A stretch of 64,000 nt of DNA, from positions 130,215,990 through 130,279,989 of the forward strand of contig CP136067.1 of NCBI GenBank assembly GCA_032622095.1. The letters run 5' to 3'. Made by a program: the position numbers and the translations under genes. The notes beneath the pieces are model-generated. The model saw only the letters and a list, made by a program, of their open reading frames with translations. It was not told the origin of the DNA and ran no database searches. Below, in pieces: positions 13,594-27,900 of this stretch. The stretch comes from Siphonodentalium dalli. Lineage: Eukaryota > Mollusca > Scaphopoda > Gadilida > Siphonodentaliidae. The first letter of the stretch is position 1. The number at the start of each line of letters is the position of its first letter.

Positions 13594-16500
13594 ATGGACT
13601 TTCGGTATCAACTCCCCAACCCCCGTCGCCACGTCTCCGTGTCAAACATCCCCAACATGTCGATAAATACTCGAATGATTAATATATGGACTTTCTGTAT
13701 CAACACCCCAACCCCCTGTCGCCGCGTCTCCGTGTCAAACCTCCCTAACATGTCGTTAAATACTCGAATGATTAATATATGGACTTTCGGTATCAACACC
13801 CCAACCCCCTGTCGCCGCGTCTCTGTGTCAAACATCCCCAACATGTCGATAAATACTCGAATGATTAATATATGGACTTTCTGTATCAACACCCCAACCC
13901 CCTGTCGCCGCGTCTCCGTGTCAAACCTCCCTAACATGTCGTTAAATACTCGAATGATTAATATATGGACTTTCTGTATCAACACCCCAACCCCCTGTCG
14001 CCGCGTCTCCGTGTCAAACCTCCCTAACATGTCGTTAAATACTCGAATGATTAATATATGGACTTTCTGTATCAACACCCCAACCCCCTGTCGCCGCGTC
14101 TCCGTGTCAAACCTCCCTAACATGTCGTTAAATACTCGAATGATTAATATATGGACTTTCTGTATCAACACCCCAACCCCCTGTCGCCGCGTCTCTGTGT
14201 CAAACATCCCCAACATGTCGATAAATACTCGAATGATTAATATATGGACTTTCTGTATCAACATCCCAACCCCCTGTCGCCGCGTCTCCGTGTCAAACCT
14301 CCCTAACATGTCGTTAAATACTCGAATGATTAATATATGGACTTTCTGTATCAACACCCCAACCCCCTGTCGCCACGTCTCCGTGTCAAACTCCCTAACA
14401 TGTCGTTAAATACTCGAATGATTAATATATGGACTTTCGGTATCAACACCCCAACCCCCGTCGCCACGTCTCCGTGTCAAACATCCCCAACATGTCGATA
14501 AATACTCGAATGATTAATATATGGACTTTCTGTATCAACACCCCAACCCCCTGTCGCCGCGTCTCCGTGTCAAACCTCCCTAACATGTCGTTAAATACTC
14601 GAATGATTAATATATGGACTTTCGGTATCAACACCCCAACCCCCTGTCGCCGCGTCTCTGTGTCAAACATCCCCAACATGTCGATAAATACTCGAATGAT
14701 TAATATATGGACTTTCTGTATCAACACCCCAACCCCCTGTCGCCGCGTCTCCGTGTCAAACCTCCCTAACATGTCGTTAAATACTCGAATGATTAATATA
14801 TGGACTTTCTGTATCAACACCCCAACCCCCTGTCGCCGCGTCTCCGTGTCAAACCTCCCTAACATGTCGTTAAATACTCGAATGATTAATATATGGACTT
14901 TCTGTATCAACACCCCAACCCCCTGTCGCCGCGTCTCCGTGTCAAACCTCCCTAACATGTCGTTAAATACTCGAATGATTAATATATGGACTTTCTGTAT
15001 CAACACCCCAACCCCCTGTCGCCGCGTCTCTGTGTCAAACATCCCCAACATGTCGATAAATACTCGAATGATTAATATATGGACTTTCTGTATCAACATC
15101 CCAACCCCCTGTCGCCGCGTCTCCGTGTCAAACCTCCCTAACATGTCGTTAAATACTCGAATGATTAATATATGGACTTTCGGTATCAACACCCCAACCC
15201 CCTGTCGCCAAGTCTCTGTGTCAAACATCCCCAACATGTCGATAAATACTCGAATGATTAATATATGGACTTTCTGTATCAACACCCCAACCCCCTGTCG
15301 CCACGTCTCCGTGTCAAACTCCCTAACATGTCGTTAAATACTCGAATGATTAATATATGGACTTTCTGTATCAACACCCCAACCCCCTGTCGCCACGTCT
15401 CCGTGTCAAACTCCCTAACATGTCGTTAAATACTCGAATGATTAATATATGGACTTCCTGGACCAACACCCCAACCCCCTGTCGCCACGTCTCTGTGTCA
15501 AACCTCCCTAACATGTCGTTAAATACTCGAATGATTAATATATGGACTTCCTGTATCAACACTCCAACCCCCCTGTCGCCGCGTCTCCGTGTCAAACTCC
15601 CTAACATGTCGTTAAATACTCGAATGATTAATATATGGACTTACTGTATCAACACTCCAACCCCCTGTCGCCACGTCTCTGTGTCAAACACCCTAACATG
15701 TCGTTAAATACTCAAATGATTAATATATGGACTTTCTGTATCAACACGCCAACCCCCCTGTCGCCGCGTCTCCGTGTCAAACTCCCTAACATGTCGTTAA
15801 ATACTCGAATGATTAATATATGGACTTTCGGTATCAACTCCCCAACCCCCGTCGCCACGTCTCCGTGTCAAACATCCCCAACATGTCGATAAATACTCGA
15901 ATGATTAATATATGGACTTTCTGTATCAACACCCCAACCCCCTGTCGCCGCGTCTCCGTGTCAAACCTCCCTAACATGTCGTTAAATACTCGAATGATTA
16001 ATATATGGACTTTCGGTATCAACACCCCAACCCCCTGTCGCCGCGTCTCTGTGTCAAACATCCCCAACATGTCGATAAATACTCGAATGATTAATATATG
16101 GACTTTCTGTATCAACACCCCAACCCCCTGTCGCCGCGTCTCCGTGTCAAACCTCCCTAACATGTCGTTAAATACTCGAATGATTAATATATGGACTTTC
16201 TGTATCAACACCCCAACCCCCTGTCGCCGCGTCTCCGTGTCAAACCTCCCTAACATGTCGTTAAATACTCGAATGATTAATATATGGACTTTCTGTATCA
16301 ACACCCCAACCCCCTGTCGCCGCGTCTCCGTGTCAAACCTCCCTAACATGTCGTTAAATACTCGAATGATTAATATATGGACTTTCTGTATCAACACCCC
16401 AACCCCCTGTCGCCGCGTCTCTGTGTCAAACATCCCCAACATGTCGATAAATACTCGAATGATTAATATATGGACTTTCTGTATCAACATCCCAACCCCC

Positions 16501-18045
16501 TGTCGCCGCGTCTCCGTGTCAAACCTCCCTAACATGTCGTTAAATACTCGAATGATTAATATATGGACTTTCTGTATCAACACCCCAACCCCCTGTCGCC
16601 ACGTCTCCGTGTCAAACTCCCTAACATGTCGTTAAATACTCGAATGATTAATATATGGACTTTCGGTATCAACACCCCAACCCCCGTCGCCACGTCTCCG
16701 TGTCAAACATCCCCAACATGTCGATAAATACTCGAATGATTAATATATGGACTTTCTGTATCAACACCCCAACCCCCTGTCGCCGCGTCTCCGTGTCAAA
16801 CCTCCCTAACATGTCGTTAAATACTCGAATGATTAATATATGGACTTTCGGTATCAACACCCCAACCCCCTGTCGCCGCGTCTCTGTGTCAAACATCCCC
16901 AACATGTCGATAAATACTCGAATGATTAATATATGGACTTTCTGTATCAACACCCCAACCCCCTGTCGCCGCGTCTCCGTGTCAAACCTCCCTAACATGT
17001 CGTTAAATACTCGAATGATTAATATATGGACTTTCTGTATCAACACCCCAACCCCCTGTCGCCTCGTCTCCGTGTCAAACCTCCCTAACATGTCGTTAAA
17101 TACTCGAATGATTAATATATGGACTTTCTGTATCAACACCCCAACCCCCTGTCGCCGCGTCTCCGTGTCAAACCTCCCTAACATGTCGTTAAATACTCGA
17201 ATGATTAATATATGGACTTTCTGTATCAACACCCCAACCCCCTGTCGCCGCGTCTCTGTGTCAAACATCCCCAACATGTCGATAAATACTCGAATGATTA
17301 ATATATGGACTTTCTGTATCAACATCCCAACCCCCTGTCGCCGCGTCTCCGTGTCAAACCTCCCTAACATGTCGTTAAATACTCGAATGATTAATATATG
17401 GACTTTCGGTATCAACACCCCAACCCCCTGTCGCCAAGTCTCTGTGTCAAACATCCCCAACATGTCGATAAATACTCGAATGATTAATATATGGACTTTC
17501 TGTATCAACACCCCAACCCCCTGTCGCCACGTCTCCGTGTCAAACTCCCTAACATGTCGTTAAATACTCGAATGATTAATATATGGACTTTCTGTATCAA
17601 CACCCCAACCCCCTGTCGCCACGTCTCCGTGTCAAACTCCCTAACATGTCGTTAAATACTCGAATGATTAATATATGGACTTCCTGGACCAACACCCCAA
17701 CCCCCTGTCGCCACGTCTCTGTGTCAAACCTCCCTAACATGTCGTTAAATACTCGAATGATTAATATATGGACTTCCTGTATCAACACTCCAACCCCCCT
17801 GTCGCCGCGTCTCCGTGTCAAACTCCCTAACATGTCGTTAAATACTCGAATGATTAATATATGGACTTACTGTATCAACACTCCAACCCCCTGTCGCCAC
17901 GTCTCTGTGTCAAACACCCTAACATGTCGTTAAATACTCAAATGATTAATATATGGACTTTCTGTATCAACACGCCAACCCCCCTGTCGCCGCGTCTCCG
18001 TGTCAAACTCCCTAACATGTCGTTAAATACTCGAATGATTAATAT
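13594..18045 (+). repeat. 2226-bp higher-order repeat, two near-identical copies
   Basis: Twenty-four monomers at 13594-15819 are repeated at 15820-18045. Both copies begin with the unusual monomer reading GGTATCAACTCCCCAACCCC and keep the same order of alpha, beta and 92-bp types. One visible private change is GCCTCGTC near 17061 against GCCGCGTC near 14835. Confidence 0.9.
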
Positions 18046-18692
18046 ATGGACTTACTGTATCAACACTCCAACCCCCTGTCGCCACATCTCTGTGTCAAAC
18101 ACCCTAACATGTCGTTAAATACTCGAATGATTAATATATGGACTTTCTGTATCAACACGCCAACCCCCCTGTCGCCGCGTCTCCGTGTCAAACTCCCTAA
18201 CATATCGTTAAATACTCGAATGAATAATATATGGACGTTCTGTATCAACAACCCAACCCCCTGTCGCCACGTCTCTGTGTCAAACCTCCCTAACATGTCG
18301 ATAAATACTCGGATGATTAATATATGGACTTTCTGTATCAACATCCCAACCCCCTGTCGCCACGTCTCTGTGTCAAACTCCCTAACATGTCGTTAAATAC
18401 TCGAATGATTAATATATGGACTTTCTGTATCAACAACCCAACCCCCTGTCGCCACGTCTCTGTGTCAAACCTCCCTAACATGTCGATAAATACTCGGATG
18501 ATTAATATATGGACTTTCTGTATCAACACCCCAACCCCCTGTCGCCACGTCTCTGTGTCAAACTCCCTAACATGTCATTAAATACTCGAATGATTAATAT
18601 ATGGACTTTCTGTATCAACACCCCAACCCCCTGTCGCCACGTCTCCGTGTCAAACTCCCTAACATGTCGTTAAATACTCGAATGATTAATAT

Positions 18693-20990
18693 ATGGACTT
18701 TCTGTATCAACACCCCAACCCCCTGTCGCCACGTCTCCGCGTCAAACTCCCTAACATGTCGTTAAATACTCGAATGATTAATATATGGACTTTCTGTATC
18801 AACACCCCAACCCCCTGTCGCCGCGTCTCTGTGTCAAACATCCCCAACATGTCGATAAATACTCGAATGATTAATATATGGACTTTCTGTATCAACATCC
18901 CAACCCCCTGTCGCCGCGTCTCCGTGTCAAACCTCCCTAACATGTCGTTAAATACTCGAATGATTAATATATGGACTTTCGGTATCAACACCCAACCCCC
19001 TGTCGCCGCGTCTCTGTGTCAAACATCCCCAACATGTCGATAAATACTCGAATGATTAATAAATGGACTTTCTGTATCAACACTCCAACCCCCTGTCGCC
19101 ACGTCTCCGTGCCAAACTCCCTAACATGTCGTTAAATACTCGAATGATTAATATATGGACTTTCTGTATCAACACCCCAACCCCCTGTCGCCACGTCTCC
19201 GTGTCAAACTCCCTAACATGTCGTTAAATACTCGAATGATTAATATATGGACTTTCGGTATCAACACCCCAACCCCCCGTCGCCACGTCTCCGTGTCAAA
19301 CATCCCCAACATGTCGATAAATACTCGAATGATTAATATATGGACTTTCTGTATCAACACCCCAACCCCCTGTCGCCGCGTCTCCGTGTCAAACCTCCCT
19401 AACATGTCGTTAAATACTCGAATGATTAATATATGGACTTTCGGTATCAACACCCCAACCCCCTGTCGCCGCGTCTCTGTGTCAAACATCCCCAACATGT
19501 CGATAAATACTCGAATGATTAATATATGGACTTTCTGTATCAACACCCCAACCCCCTGTCGCCGCGTCTCCGTGTCAAACCTCCCTAACATGTCGTTAAA
19601 TACTCGAATGATTAATATATGGAATTCTGTATCAACACCCCAACCCCCTGTCGCCGCGTCTCCGTGTCAAACCTCCCTAACATGTCGTTAAATACTCGAA
19701 TGATTAATATATGGACTTTCTGTATCAACACCCCAACCCCCTGTCGCCGCGTCTCCGTGTCAAACCTCCCTAATATGTCGTTAAATACTCGAATGATTAA
19801 TATATGGACTTTCTGTATCAACACCCCAACCCCCTGTCGCCGCGTCTCTGTGTCAAACATCCCCAACATGTCGATAAATACTCGAATGATTAATATATGG
19901 ACTTTCTGTATCAACATCCCAACCCCCTGTCGCCGCGTCTCCGTGTCAAACCTCCCTAACATGTCGATAAATACTCGAATGATTAATATATGGACTTTCG
20001 GTATCAACACCCCAACCCCCTGTCGCCGCGTCTCTGTGTCAAACATCCCCAACATGTCGATAAATACTCGAATGATTAATATATGGACTTTCTGTATCAA
20101 CACCCCAACCCCCTGTCGCCACGTCTCCGTTTCAAACTCCCTAACATGTCGTTAAATACTCGAATGATTAATATATGGACTTTCTGTATCAACACCCCAA
20201 CCCCCTGTCGCCATGTCCCCGTGTCAAACTCCCTAACATGTCGTTAAATACTCGAATGATTAATATATGGACTTCCTGGACCAACACCCCAACCCCCTGT
20301 CGCCACGTCTCTGTGTCAAACCTCCCTAACATGTCGTTAAATACTCGAATGATTAATATATGGACTTCCTGTATCAACACTCCAACCCCCCTGTCGCCGC
20401 GTCTCCGTGTCAAACTCCCTAACATGTCGTTAAATACTCGAATGATTAATATATGGACTTACTGTATCAACACTCCAACCCCCTGTCGCCACGTCTCTGT
20501 GTCAAACACCCTAACATGTCGTTAAATACTCAAATGATTAATATATGGACTTTCTGTATCAACACGCCAACCCCCCTGTCGCCGCGTCTCCGTGTCAAAC
20601 TGCCTAACATGTCGTTAAATACTCGAATGATTAATATATGGACTTACTGTATCAACACTCCAACCCCCTGTCGCCACGTCTCTGTGTCAAACACCCTAAC
20701 ATGTCGTTAAATACTCGAATGATTAATATATGGACTTTCTGTATCAACACGCCAACCCCCCTGTCGCCGCGTCTCCGTGTCAAACTCCCTAACATGTCGT
20801 TAAATACTCGAATGAATAATATATGGACGTTCTGTATCAACAACCCAACCCCCTGTCGCCACGTCTCTGTGTCAAACCTCCCTAACATGTCGATAAATAC
20901 TCGGATGATTAATATATGGACTTTCTGTATCAACATCCCAACCCCCTGTCGCCACGTCTCTGTGTCAAACTCCCTAACATGTCGTTAAAT
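18693..20990 (+). repeat. Segment matching 8873-11170 at ~9.82-kb spacing
   Basis: The succession of monomer types from 18693 to 20990 matches 8873-11170 at an offset of 9819-9820 bp. It includes the CACGTCTCCGCGTC monomer, the 92-bp CAACACCCAACCCCC variant and the GCACTTCC/GGACTTCCTGG monomers. It differs at several positions, for example a one-base-shorter GGAATTCTG at 19621, so it is an older copy than the adjacent higher-order repeats. Confidence 0.75.
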
Positions 20991-21076
20991 ACTCGAATGA
21001 TTAATATATGGACTTTCTGTATCAACACCCCAACCCCCTGTCGCCACGTCTCCGTGTCAAACTCCCTAACATGTCG

Positions 21077-21080
21077 TTAA
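21077..21080. repeat. TTAA target-site duplication, left
   Basis: A satellite monomer normally reads GTCGTTAAATACTCG. Here it is cut after TTAA, and foreign sequence starts with AGTCCAGCTGAAC. The matching TTAA is at 23919-23922, where the monomer resumes as ATACTCG, so the satellite itself supplies the unoccupied site. Confidence 0.9.
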
Positions 21081-21277
21081 AGTCCAGCTGAACTGTAACC
21101 TAAATTGAGTATTGATATATCATCCCGTGTGTATCTAAGTCCCCTTAACACAAATCCGCAAAAAATCCCGTCAAAATATCCTGCAATTATTTTTTAAATC
21201 TTGGGAACGAAACAGTCGCCGAAGATTTGTTTTCATTTTGCACTGCGCGCACATGGCTACTGGAGGAGCACGTGACA

Positions 21278-21285
21278 TGACGTCA
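21278..21285. promoter_or_regulatory. TGACGTCA palindrome (CRE-like) in left end of the TTAA element
   Basis: A perfect TGACGTCA octamer, the binding sequence of CREB/ATF bZIP factors, is followed by CGGAGGGAACAC. The other end of the element has the mirrored version at 23707-23714. Function is not shown; the pairing suggests a conserved terminal sequence. Confidence 0.4.
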
Positions 21286-23706
21286 CGGAGGGAACACAAA
21301 TGCACAGTTCTGCTTTGCGTCATTGGCAACGTGCGGCTATAATGGCGATGGCAGGTCAGCGCTAACGTTGTAAAGATGATTTTGATCTTGCTGCATTCGA
21401 GCCTGATGACAATGATCCTCCACATATCGGCGAGAGACCGGTGACCGACGATCCGACAATAAATCATCGCATGCATTTGCACCGGTTCCCCCTCTTTCGG
21501 ACCAAAAGTAGAAAGATAGGCTGCTGTACGTTGGTCTAAACGTCAACACATTTCCCAATCCTCAACAATAACTGAATTGAAATTCAAACAGTTAGACAGT
21601 TCAGCCTGTATCATGGCTGTATGTGGTGTATAATTTTCAACTTATGTTGTGTACGTCAAGCAGTTAATTAACTGCGGGTGGGGGGGGGGGGGCACATCCT
21701 TTCACCATTTATGCAGAAACTGCATATCACAAGTAGATCGCTCCATGATTAAATAAACAATTATGTTTTAACTTGATATTCACGATACTGGGTATTAGAT
21801 TTGTTGGTATGTAATTATTTCATCTAGTCAGTCATGAACATAGTGAGCAGAAATCCGCAAAAGCTTGACCTATATATTCCATTACTAGTAGACCCTATAA
21901 TCCTCCAATTAAATGCTCTTTATGTTTAAATTTTTCAACTGGCTTTATATAGACACCCAAGTTCTCATTGAGAATGTCTTGTCACTAATGGTATAGGTAT
22001 AAGTGTGAAACATCAAACATTTTATACTATCAAGAATTTCCAAACTGCTGTCTACGTACCGATACTGACCTGAAGTCTAAATGCAGTATCATGCATGGCC
22101 TTTAGATTATCATATAAAACACATTTTTTGACAATCTGTCAACAAAACAAAAACCGCAAAAGGCGTACGTATTTATATTATTTTCAGTATGTATTATGTT
22201 TATTCAATTTATTGTTTCAAATGAATCAAGACCAGTAACGCACAATCTCCACACGGACCAACTATCTAGGGCCTATATATCTACCACACTCGGTGGAAAT
22301 GTGGGCGTTCCTGTGCATATGACGAACGTAGTACTTACGAGGCCTACGGTACTGCGCTTTGATCACAAATCGAACGATATTTTACGCAAGCTACGTTCGC
22401 AAAAACAAAATAGTCCCTCGCGATTGCTGTTCTTATTTTAAAAATAATACCCATACATGCAGTGGACTGAAGGCATGTTAAAAGGTAACATAATTCCATA
22501 ATTGATCTATCTTCTACGATAGTAGGTGTTTCATAGTCAACTTTAGACAAATTATTGTCGAGTATGGATATGCACACGCACGTGTATGACGTCGAGGTAA
22601 GGTCAGATGTATAGGTCACATCACCTGCATAATATTTGTTTGTGTTTATAGTTCAAATACCAGTTTGTTAATGCTCGGTTACTGCTTAATGACTGATGTA
22701 GTCATATAAATTCGTAGCCATGTATATAATTCGAAGTACCGTCAAGAATTTCTCTGAACAATTCGATTGGAATACAAGGAATTTATGTTTTGTTGGTGGA
22801 AATATTGGCGAAAATTCGTGACAAACTGACATGATCGACACAGCTCGTAACACGTGGAATCACGGTGGATGCAGTGCGGTACCTTTTCGTCTGATTTCAT
22901 TTATATGCTTTCACAAATGGATTAATACATTGGTGATTCGTATTGGATTTTAATTATTCGAAACATTCAATCTGGTGAGTAGACTTACTAATGATTTTCA
23001 TTGAATCATTACATTTCAAGTTCAGGTTCTAATCGATGTTTACGTCATGTTAGACTAGAATTAACGTAGAACAGTCACTTATATTACACTGATTGTTGAT
23101 TGGTAGCCTTGTAAATCATGCTTAATTTTGCATATTGTCATGCATAGCTGACATTTTGTATTGTCAAGGTGCCGATTTATGTATTCACGCTTGAGTAGAA
23201 CAAGTCACGATTTACACATCGCCGAAAGTAAATCCTCATGTATGAACTATGATCCATGTACTACGACGTAGCCGTATGTCTACTAGACTATACTGATACC
23301 CCCCCCCACTCCCACCACAAGGACCGTGAGTGCATGTGGGTGTTTATTGGTACCGGTATTCACGTAGATAACATTTTGTTTGACAATGTGAATCACACTT
23401 TTGTATGTCCCAGCTTGCATTTCACAATATTTGTGAAAGATCCTTCTTCAAAGTGCTTGGAACACCAGCAGCTGTATTGTGACAGTCCATTCCAAACTCT
23501 GGTTGTGGACAAACGCCGTCCACTGTTGTTGAATGGCTGCATTAATTCTTGTGCCACTTGAACATTTATGGCTACAGTTTGCAGCCATGCAGCGACGAAT
23601 ACGTTTTATTCTTCAAAAAAATAAAAAACAATAAAAAAAAGACGATTTTAAAATACGTGATTTTAAAAAACGGCGCATAAAATTTCTCCCGTCTGTGTAC
23701 CCTCTG

Positions 23707-23714
23707 TGACGTCA
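23707..23714. promoter_or_regulatory. TGACGTCA palindrome in right end of the TTAA element
   Basis: This octamer lies about 205 bp from the right terminus. On the opposite strand it reads TGACGTCACAGAGGGTACAC, matching the left copy at most positions. Confidence 0.4.
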
Positions 23715-24961
23715 TTTCCGAGTCGCGACGGAAACACCCGATTCAAAAATGACTATTGTAAACAAAGAAGCCGTTTTATTCAAATGTCTGGAAATAGTAC
23801 TTTTTTGTAAAAATGTGAACAAAATGGAAAGGATACATGTTATAAACCTTATTTAGCATGAGTTAAGACATATTTAGATATGTTTGGAGCTAAATTAATT
23901 GTATTATTCAGCTGGTCTTTAAATACTCGAATGATTAATATATGGACTTTCTGTATCAACACCCCAACCCCCTGTCGCCACGTCTCCGTGTCAAACTCCC
24001 TAACATGTCGTTAAATACTCGAATGATTAATATATGGACTTTCTGTATCAACACCCCAACGCCCTGTCGCCGCGTCTCTGTGTCAAACATCCCTAACATG
24101 TCGATAAATACTCGAATGATTAATATATGGACTTTCTGTATCAACATCCCAACCCCCTGTCGCCGCGTCTCCGTGTCAAACCTCCCTAACATGTCGTTAA
24201 ATACTCGAATGATTAATATATGGACTTTCGGTATCAACACCCCAACCCCCTGTCGCCGCGTCTCTGTGTCAAACATCCCCAACATGTCGATAAATACTCG
24301 AATGATTAATAAATGGACTTTCTGTATCAACACTCCAACCCCATGTCGCCACGTCTCCGTGCCAAACTCCCTAACATGTCGTTAAATACTCGAATGATTA
24401 ATATATGGACTTTCTGTATCAACACCCCAACCCCCTGTCGCCGCGTCTCCGTGTCAAACCTCCCTAACATGTCGTTAAATACTCGAATGATTAATATATG
24501 GACTTTCTGTATCAACACCCCAACCCCCTGTCGCCGCGTCTCCGTGTCAATCCTCCCTAACATGTCGTTAAATACTCGAATGGTTAATATATGGACTTTC
24601 TGTATCAACACACCAACCCCCTGTCGCCGCGTCTCTGTGTCAAACATCCCCAACATGTCGATAAATACTCGAATGATTAATATATGGACTTTCTGTATCA
24701 ACATCCCAAACCCCTGTCGCCGCGTCTCCGTGTCAAACCTCCCTAACATGTCGTTAAATACTCGAATGATTAATATATGGACTTTCGGTATCAACACCCC
24801 AACCCCCTATCGCCGCGTCTCTGTGTCAAACATCCCCAACATGTCGATAAATACTCGAATGATTAATATATGGACTTTCTGTATCAACACCCCAACCCCC
24901 TGTCGCCACGTCTCCGTGTCAAACTCCCTAACATGTCGTTAAATACTCGAATGATTAATAT

Positions 24962-27900
24962 ATGGACTTTCTGTATCAACACCCCAACCCCCTGTCGCCA
25001 CGTCTCCGTGTCAAACTCCCTAACATGTCGTTAAATACTCGAATGATTAATATATGGACTTCCTGGACCAACACCCCAACCCCCTGTCGCCACGTCTCTG
25101 TGTCAAACCTCCCTAACATGTCGTTAAATACTCGAATGATTAATATATGGACTTCCTGTATCAACACTCCAACCCCCTGTCGCCACGTCTCTGTGTCAAA
25201 CACCCTAACATGTCGTTAAATACTCAAATGATTAATATATGGACTTTCTGTATCAACACGCCAACCCCCCTGTCGCCGCGTCTCCGTGTCAAACTCCCTA
25301 ACATGTCGTTAAATACTCGAATGATTAATATATGGACTTACTGTATCAACACTCCAACCCCCTGTCGCCACGTCTCTGTGTCAAACACCCTAACATGTCG
25401 TTAAATACTCGAATGATTAATATATGGACTTTCTGTATCAACACGCCAACCCCGCTGTCGCCGCGTCTCCGTGTCAAACTCCCTAACATGTCGTTAAATA
25501 CTCGAATGAATAATATATGGACTTTCTGTATCAACAACCCAACCCCCTGTCGCCACGTCTCTGTGTCAAACCTCCCTAACATGTCGATAAATACTCGGAT
25601 GATTAATATATGGACTTTCTGGATCAACACCCCAACCCCCTGTCGCCACGTCTCTGTGTCAAACTCCCTAACATGTCGTTAAATACTCGAATGATTAATA
25701 TATGGACTTTCTGTATCAACACCCCAACCCCCTGTCGCCACGTCTCCGTGTCAAACTCCCTAACATGTCGTTAAATACTCGAATGATTAATATATGGACT
25801 TTCTGTATCAACACCCCAACCCCCTGTCGCCACGTCTCCGTGTCAAACTCCCTAACATGTCGTTAAATACTCGAATGATTAATATATGGACTTTCTGTAT
25901 CAACACCCCAACGCCCTGTCGCCGCGTCTCTGTGTCAAACATCCCTAACATGTCGATAAATACTCGAATGATTAATATATGGACTTTCTGTATCAACATC
26001 CCAACCCCCTGTCGCCGCGTCTCCGTGTCAAACCTCCCTAACATGTCGTTAAATACTCGAATGATTAATATATGGACTTTCGGTATCAACACCCCAACCC
26101 CCTGTCGCCAAGTCTCCGTGTCAAACTCCCTAACATGTCGTTAAATACTCGAATGATTAATATATGGACTTCCTAGACCAACACCCCAACCCCCTGTCGC
26201 CACGTCTCTGTGTCAAACCTCCCTAACATGTCGTTAAATACTCGAATGATTAATATATGGACTTCCTGTATCAACACTCCAACCCCCTGTCGCCACGTCT
26301 CTGTGTCAAACACCCTAACATGTCGTTAAATACTCAAATGATTAATATATGGACTTTCAGTATCAACACGCCAACCCCCCTGTCGCCGCGTCTCCGTGTC
26401 AAACTCCCTAACATGTCGTTAAATACTCGAATGATTAATATATGGACTTACTGTATCAACACTCCAACCCCCTGTCGCCACGTCTCTGTGTCAAACACCC
26501 TAACATGTCGTTAAATACTCGAATGATTAATATATGGACTATCTGTATCAACACGCCAACCCCCCTGTCGCCGCGTCTCCGTGTCAAACTCCCTAACATG
26601 TCGTTAAATACTCGAATGAATAATATATGGACTTTCTGTATCAACAACCCAACCCCCTATCGCCACGTCTCTGTGTCAAACCTCCCTAACATGTCGATAA
26701 ATACTCGGATGATTAATATATGGACTTTCTGTATCAACACCCCAACCCCCTGTCGCCACGTCTCTGTTTCAAACTCCCTAACATGTCATTAAATACTCGA
26801 ATGATTAATATATGGACTTTCTGTATCAACACCCCAACCCCCTGTCGCCACGTCTCCGTGTCAAACTCCCTAACATGTCGTTAAATACTCGAATGATTAA
26901 TATATGGACTTTCTGTATCAACACCCCAACCCCCTGTCGCCACGTCTCCGCGTCAAACTCCCTAACATGTCGTTAAATACTCGAATGATTAATATATGGA
27001 CTTTCTGTATCAACACCCCAACCCCCTGTCGCCGCGTCTCTGTGTCAAACATCCCCAACATGTCGATAAATACTCGAATGATTAATATATGGACTTTCTG
27101 TATCAACATCCCAACCCCCTGTCGCCGCGTCTCCGTGTCAAACCTCCCTAACATGTCGTTAAATACTCGAATGATTAATATATGGACTTTCGGTATCAAC
27201 ACCCAACCCCCTGTCGCCGCGTCTCTGTGTCAAACATCCCCAACATGTCGATAAATACTCGAATGATTAATAAATGGACTTTCTGTATCAACACTCCAAC
27301 CCCCTGTCGCCACGTCTCCGTGCCAAACCTCCCTAACATGTCGTTAAATACTCGAATGATTAATATATGGACTTTCTGTATCAACACCCCAACCCCCTGT
27401 CGCCACGTCTCCGTGTCAAACTCCCTAACATGTCGTTAAATACTCGAATGATTAATATATGGACTTCCTGGACCAACACCCCAACCCCCTGTCGCCACGT
27501 CTCTGTGTCAAACCTCCCTAACATGTCGTTAAATACTCGAATGATTAATATATGGACTTCCTGTATCAACACTCCAACCCCCTGTCGCCACGTCTCTGTG
27601 TCAAACACCCTAACATGTCGTTAAATACTCAAATGATTAATATATGGACTTTCTGTATCAACACGCCAACCCCCCTGTCGCCGCGTCTCCGTGTCAAACT
27701 CCCTAACATGTCGTTAAATACTCGAATGATTAATATATGGACTTACTGTATCAACACTCCAACCCCCTGTCGCCACGTCTCTGTGTCAAACACCCTAACA
27801 TGTCGTTAAATACTCGAATGATTAATATATGGACTTTCTGTATCAACACGCCAACCCCGCTGTCGCCGCGTCTCCGTGTCAAACTCCCTAACATGTCGTT

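Larger units (their letters stand above)
1..21080 (+). repeat. 92/93-bp satellite array, left part
   Basis: About 227 head-to-tail monomers. Each contains the landmarks TGTCGCC, AACATGTCG, AATACTCGAATGATTAATAT and TATCAACAC in fixed order. Monomers of 93 bp carry CAAACCTCCC or CAAACATCCC; those of 92 bp carry CAAACTCCC and lack one C. Main classes are alpha (TCCGTGTCAAACCTCC, TCGTTAAAT), beta (TCTGTGTCAAACATCC, TCGATAAAT), a 92-bp class with GCCACGTC, and rarer classes marked by TTCCTGGACCAACACC, CTTACTGTATCAAC or ACTCAAATGATT. Alpha and beta often alternate, giving a 186-bp dimer. The array begins before the window and stops at a TTAA where the 2.84-kb insertion lies. No plausible gene is embedded. 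Confidence 0.98.
21081..23918. mobile_element. 2.84-kb TTAA-flanked DNA transposon inserted in the satellite
   Basis: The ends are inverted: AGTCCAGCTGAAC at the left and, read on the other strand, AGACCAGCTGAAT at the right. Each is flanked by TTAA, the duplication typical of the piggyBac and Kolobok superfamilies. About 200 bp in from each end lies a mirrored TGACGTCAC(G/A)GAGGG block (21278-21294 and 23698-23714), so the inverted ends may really be ~225 bp long and diverged. No open frame exceeds about 105 codons (21171-21482 minus, 23256-23561 plus) and none resembles a transposase, so it is probably non-autonomous or decayed. A run of G (21675-21691) and AT-rich spacer fill the rest. Confidence 0.8.

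Noticed and set aside
23256-23561. 101-codon open frame in the TTAA element as transposase remnant
   Set aside because: No DDE-type or zinc-finger pattern is visible; length is within what chance allows in this composition.
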